From Bugula neritina (Eukaryota > Bryozoa > Gymnolaemata > Cheilostomatida > Bugulidae), in the NCBI GenBank assembly GCA_964035545.1, contig OZ037767.1, forward strand, positions 4,587,680-4,651,679: a DNA stretch of 64,000 nt, in the 5' to 3' direction. The translations under genes were made by a program, and so were the position numbers. Position 1 is the first letter of the stretch. Every line of letters begins with the position of its first letter. Below are positions 59,001 to 64,000 of the stretch, piece after piece. Below the pieces are notes generated by a model, which worked only from the letters and a program-made list of their open reading frames with translations, ran no database searches and had not been told where the DNA came from.

Positions 59001-62000
59001 AGTTCAATTGTTGAAGACTGTAAAGGCTAATTTTGGATGGCAAAGTTTAAGGAGATGGGAGAATCCTTAAAATGAAAAAGGTTTTTTATGAACCCGTTGT
59101 TGAAAGATAATTTTTGGTAAAATGAAAGCATGTTGAGAATGTTTTGTGTATTTATAGATGATGTGGAATTGGAGCTGGGTTTGGCACGGTTGGAAGATTT
59201 GATGGAGAGGCGGCCATTGTTACTCAACAGCGTTCTACTTAGACAGAACCCACACAATGTCTTGGAGTGGCACAAACGAGTCAAGCTTTATGAAGGCAAA
59301 CCCACCGAGGTTCGAACTTGTGAAATTGAACAGAATTTTCTAGTTTCATATGTAATCCTATATTGATTTTGTTGAGTAAACCACGGGTTAACCAATGAGA
59401 TATCTACAAGGGGTTTAACTGAAACTTATCACTAGTAAACAAGTAAATTGAATTTTCTGTTCAGCTTAAAAAAACTGAGTGACTTAAATTTGTGTAATAG
59501 CAAAAGTCTGAAATTCACTTTGACCATATCAAACTGCAGCTACACCGCTAGTTTAATGAGTTATGTGCCGTAAATTCAACTGTATATTTAAAATTCATTC
59601 TTGAATATAATTTCAAATGTTTGGAGTTGTAGCCCCAATCTGGGCTGTTGACTACTGCTTAGGTGCTGAATATTCCAATTATTTGCTGCCTTTTTAGTTG
59701 AATAGAGTTGTGTGATTTCATAACAGTGTTGTAAAAATACTAGTAGCCTAATGGTTTAACATTAATGCAGCTTTTGTTATTTTCAAGTTACTAAAATACA
59801 ATGATAAACTTTTGCCTCCTCTGTTATTTAGATTATCAACACCTTCACGGAAGCCGTTCAGACTGTTGACCCTAAAGTTGCGACCGGGAAGCCGCACACT
59901 CTGTGGGTGGAGTTTGCCAAGTTTTACGAGACAGCCAATCAGCTGAAGGACGCGAGAGTAATATTTGAGAAAGCTGTCGAAGTGAACTACAAGTATGTGG
60001 ACGACCTGGCTGCCGTGTGGTGCGAGTGGGCGGAGATGGAGCTAAGACATGAGTAAGTCTACAGAAGTTCAGTCACTTCTACTGTCTGCCGAAACCAATG
60101 ACTCTGATATGATACCTATATTTGTGTTATTTGAAACTACAAGCTTTAAGTTATTAAAATTTATTATTGATGTTTATTACTTTGTGGGCATGTTAACATT
60201 ATATTACATTCTATCATATTATAAAGCAAGATTAGCAACTAAAATATTAGGCAAAAGTTCTTTATTCACCGAATTATGTTTGTTTCATTCCACTTGCCAA
60301 GATTCATTGTGTAAAGTAAACTGTAAGTCAGTTTGGATGATATATTTTGAGATTAGGCCTGCAGCCACGGAATCATAAAATATAATTAAATGAGTAAAAA
60401 GTCTTTATATGTTATGCTGATTAATAAAATGTTGTAGTCTGTTTGACGAAGCTCTGAAATTGATGCAAAGAGCAGTAACGCCACCCGCCCGCAAAGTTGA
60501 TTATCATGATCAGGTAAGTTCAATGGTAGACTTGTTAGTGAAAGAGTGAAACATGCATCTAAAATATTTTATTTTACAGGCAAAGTTGCAGTTTTACTTT
60601 TTTCTTTAATGAAATGTTTCAATCAGGTGTCCTCCCTTGCCTGTTTATGTTTTATAACATTCTTCTCCCTGCTTGTAGAGTGAAACTGTTCAGGCACGCC
60701 TTCACAAATCACTCAAGCTCTGGTCAATGTACGCCGATTTAGAGGAATCTTTTGGAACCTTCAAGGCAACTAAAGCCGTGTACGACAGGATCATTGATCT
60801 CCGAATAGCTACACCTCTTATTGTTCTTAACTTTGGGGTTTTCCTTGAAGAGAGCAATTATTTTGAAGAGGCTTTCAAGGTGCGATTTCAAGAATTTCCC
60901 TGTTGTTTAAAATCTAAGTAGATGTAAAAATAAACTATTTACATTTTATATGCTGCATAGGAATAAAATAGAAGGCCTTCTGCTTACCACTCGTTGTATT
61001 TCATGGTTATTTGTGTCACTGGTGATGGCTAGTTGGCTCTTTATTGTTGAGGTCAGAATGTGTGATGTATTTGTTTGTGATATGTTCACAGGCGTATGAG
61101 AAGGGTATCGCGCTGTTCAGGTGGCCTAACGTCTATGACTTATGGAGCACATACCTCACCAAGTTTATCGACAGATATGGTGGTAAGAAACTGGAGAGAG
61201 CGAGAGATCTATTTGAACAGTGTCTGGACGGATGTCCTGAGCAGTTTGTCAAAGGTAATAGATGATAATTGATATACTTATGGTGATCTCTTATTGATTT
61301 AATTTATTATTTATTTATTTTATTATTATATTTTTCCTAACCCCGGTGTATTTATTTTATATGTATATTTTATATCCTCACTGATTTCTCTGGATTTCTG
61401 TTTCATACTAATTGATTATCAGCATTCAACTGTCGAGTGCTAAGATAATATACAAAGACTCAAAACAGTGTGTGCAGCCAAACAGAATCTGCATTGGAAC
61501 GATTCACATGAATTTTGATTTGAATGAGCAGTATTTTTACTCATGAACAAGCTATTTTTGCCGAGTTGCCTAAGAATATGAGTGTTTCTGGAAGTTGTCT
61601 TTTCCATAAATTAATCTGATATTGTAGCAATATATCTGCTGTATGCTAAGCTGGAGGAAGAACATGGTTTAGCCAGGCATGCTATGGCTGTATATGAGAG
61701 AGCGTGTGAAGCAGTGCCTCAGGCTGAAAGATACGAGGTAATTTTAGACATTGATGTAGCGTCTTGGTTCATGTTGAGTTACTGTTGAAAAGTTTCATTT
61801 TGAGAGCTGTTTTTCCTCTCTCAAACTGATATAAGAATTATTCATGACTCACAGTTGGCCAAATTTTCTATGAAATTATTTTTGAATGTAAAACAGAACA
61901 ACAAAAATACAAGTCTTTATTTGCATAGCCTATTCGTGTTGATATAGTCGTAGCCTAAACAAAATCCAGACCATTCAAAGCACAAGTGAAAATGTTCAAC

Positions 62001-64000
62001 ATAAAAACTTATACTAGTATAATTATATTCTACTATTTAATGTATTGTATGTTGAGAACCTATATTAAGCTGTCTAGCATTGATGTCTTCACTTATAGAT
62101 ATACAACATATACATAAAAAGAGCTGCAGAGATCTATGGTGTTACGCATACTAGAGCCATATATGAGAAGAGTATAGAAGCCTTGCCTGAAGATCAGGCT
62201 AGACAGATGTGTATGAGGTTTGCAGATCTCGAGACGAAACTCGGAGAGATTGATCGGGCGAGGGCAGTGTACGCTCACTGTTCTCAGATATGTGACCCGA
62301 GGGTGGGTAACTCCACACACTAATATTGCTATGATTACAGAACATTACTTGCAACAGTATTCAATGAGTTTCCATTATAGATAAAATGTTTTTCTTTTCA
62401 AATCAATAGCAATGTAGTGTAGAGAGCAGCCGTAGTCTGGTGGTTAAAGCACCAAGTCAGTTCTCTAACTACTGTGGTGCTGGGCCAATGGTGATATTAA
62501 GTAATGCTTCTGGTCATAATTTTTCCTGTGTTACAGCATACATGGTCTTTAATTTATTTGAAAAAGCTGTTATTGTTAGTGGTTCTCACAGGGATGTAGA
62601 TTCTAAACAAAATTGAGTTTTTTAATGCCTGCACAACGGACCAAAATGGAAACTTGAATTGAAATTCTACGACTCAGTAAAGTACAGCTCACTTGTCTGT
62701 ATATGAATTCAATGTTTCAGTCTCAAGCTGTCTTCTGGGATTCCTGGAAGAAGTTTGAAGTAAAGCATGGCAATGAAGACACAGTGCGGGAGATGCTGAG
62801 AATAAAACGCAGTGTGCAGGCTACGTATAACACACAGGTTAACTTCATGGCCACCAAAGTGCTCACCACTCAAGGTATTTCACTCATATATTACTCACTT
62901 TTTAGAGTACTTGAGGGGCTCAAGGGAAGTTTTTTTTTGTTCCTTTGGTAATCTGTCATTTAACTTGTGAGGGTTGTGAGGAGATTCAGCTTAAATCAAC
63001 TATATATTCGCAGTTGACACTCGAGTATTTTAGTTTCTTTTTCCCTTTTCTTATCTATGCTAATACTGTTAACAAATTTATGTATTTTAGTGGTTGGTGG
63101 AATTGAGATTCTCTCATATTCATTTTCATTTGTAGCGCATAGCTTTTGCTAATATAAAACTATATGTCAAATAGATATGACCAAGTACCTGCAGGCACAT
63201 GTCACTAATAGTAGATGCTTGTTAATTACTGTTATACTGCCATGTAGCACCAGCCAATGAGATGGAGCGTTTAGAACAGCAAGCTATGGAGAATGTAGAC
63301 AATATGGAGGTGGAGAAACAGACAGAACTAGAAGAAGCAACTAAGAAACCAGCGGATAAAGGTAAGCCCTGGATAGATTACTGTTATGGTTTAACATCTT
63401 TGAGTAGTGATTTATACACAACCTCTAATTAGATACTGACGTTTAGATTTTTCTATCACCTTTGATGCTAAAAGATGTGCATTAAAATATTCAAATGCAT
63501 ACATAGTTTTTAATTGGCAGGATTATTTGCTTTTATTATTAAAACCTACTTTCTTTTCGGTATCCATGTTTCAACTGATCAATGCCAGCATCATATTTTT
63601 TATAACTTCTATTTTAGCCAAATAAAACTCTGAGAAACATATTTAATCGTTTATAATATTTTTTTAACATGCTTCTTATAATGTTATTGTCAGTAAAATA
63701 TGAGCTCAAATGGAGAAAAAAAATTACAATAGCTATTTGTATGAGTGACTTTTTTCATATATCATTATTGTTCAACTAATCATGCTTGCTAAAATGAGAT
63801 TCTTTTTTTGGATGCATTTTGTAGTTCACCATCACTTAATGACGGATACATGCGTTGTAATACTAATTTATATAAAATACCCTTAAAATGTTTATAATAC
63901 TTTAGGTATATCTTTTGTTCGGAGTGGCACAACAACAGAAGAGCAAGGTCCAACTGCTGCTGCTAACCCGGATGAAATCAACCTGGATGCTGACTACAGC
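56065..64000 (+). CDS. XAB2: XAB2/SYF1 pre-mRNA splicing factor, 3' end outside window
   Basis: Exons: 56065-56097, 56295-56446, 56648-56771, 57414-57611, 57896-58030, 58231-58395, 58693-58837, 59158-59309, 59832-60052, 60438-60513, 60679-60879, 61092-61254, 61628-61737, 62099-62302, 62721-62874, 63248-63361, 63906-64000+. All 16 introns are GT-AG and phase-consistent; 814 aa are seen against about 855 in human. It is a continuous array of HAT (half-TPR) repeats, e.g. [30 protein letters not shown] and [20 protein letters not shown]. It ends in the family tail [12 protein letters not shown] and NPDEINL. SYF1 is a scaffold of the NineTeen-complex-associated part of the spliceosome; in mammals it also links transcription to nucleotide-excision repair through XPA. 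Only the acidic C-terminal tail, about 40 residues, is missing. Confidence 0.97.
57150..57364 (+). mobile_element. tRNA-derived SINE, copy B
   Basis: In an XAB2 intron. It aligns with the copy at 62418 along its length (GAGAGTAGC..., GGGCCATTAATGATAT, CGGTCACAATTCTTT) and ends in TTTCACAGAGATGTGGACTTTAGG. The A and B boxes are decayed, so it is an older copy. It is in the same orientation as the gene. Confidence 0.7.
62418..62608 (+). mobile_element. tRNA-derived SINE, copy C
   Basis: In an XAB2 intron. It has an A-box-like TAGTCTGGTGGTTAAAGC near the 5' end, the shared body GGGCCAATGGTGATATTAAG and GGTCATAATTTTT, and the shared 3' end TTCTCACAGGGATGTAGATTCTAAAC. Confidence 0.72.

Overview
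The window is animal nuclear DNA. It is AT-rich, its genes are cut by many short-to-medium GT-AG introns, and its orthologues are clearly metazoan (striatin, OPA3, XAB2/SYF1, a bubblegum-type acyl-CoA synthetase relative). Transposable-element debris and tandem repeats are abundant. An invertebrate is likely, perhaps a lophotrochozoan; that placement is a low-confidence inference.

Layout, left to right. 1-3011: 5' part of a Ty3/gypsy LTR retrotransposon on the minus strand (LTR, tRNA-Leu-type primer site, gag, a -1 frameshift signal, protease and the start of reverse transcriptase, cut by the window edge). 3012-5022: AT-rich spacer with a long foldback hairpin. 5023-5821 (+): two-exon gene of unknown function. 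8271-9427 (+): OPA3, three exons. 9985-18040 (-): complete striatin gene, 15 exons, 781 aa. 20945-29789 (+): a two-exon gene for a 71-aa secreted or membrane microprotein. Its 8.6-kb intron holds, on the opposite strand, a complete 15-exon gene (22427-28977) for an acyl-CoA-synthetase-like protein that has lost its catalytic motifs and has an N-terminus of NPF and YEV motifs. 30705-50682 (-): a 28-exon gene for a roughly 1500-aa type I membrane protein whose ectodomain is built from lamin-tail-like modules. 52745-53945 (-): 5'-truncated LINE copy inside degenerate simple repeats. 56065-64000 (+): XAB2/SYF1 splicing factor, 17 exons seen, 3' end beyond the window.

The genes are housekeeping or cell-surface genes with no evident shared pathway. 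Striatin and OPA3 converge; striatin and the microprotein gene diverge, as do the membrane-protein gene and XAB2.

The observations most worth following are: (1) the NPF-tagged, apparently dead bubblegum-family protein nested inside a microprotein gene; (2) at least nine tandem-repeat arrays that each begin within about 35 nt of a splice site; (3) the lamin-tail ectodomain protein; (4) the intact frameshift cassette and the palindrome-studded LTR promoter of the retrotransposon. Exon boundaries were set by hand from splice consensus plus reading phase; two junctions remain unresolved and are flagged.
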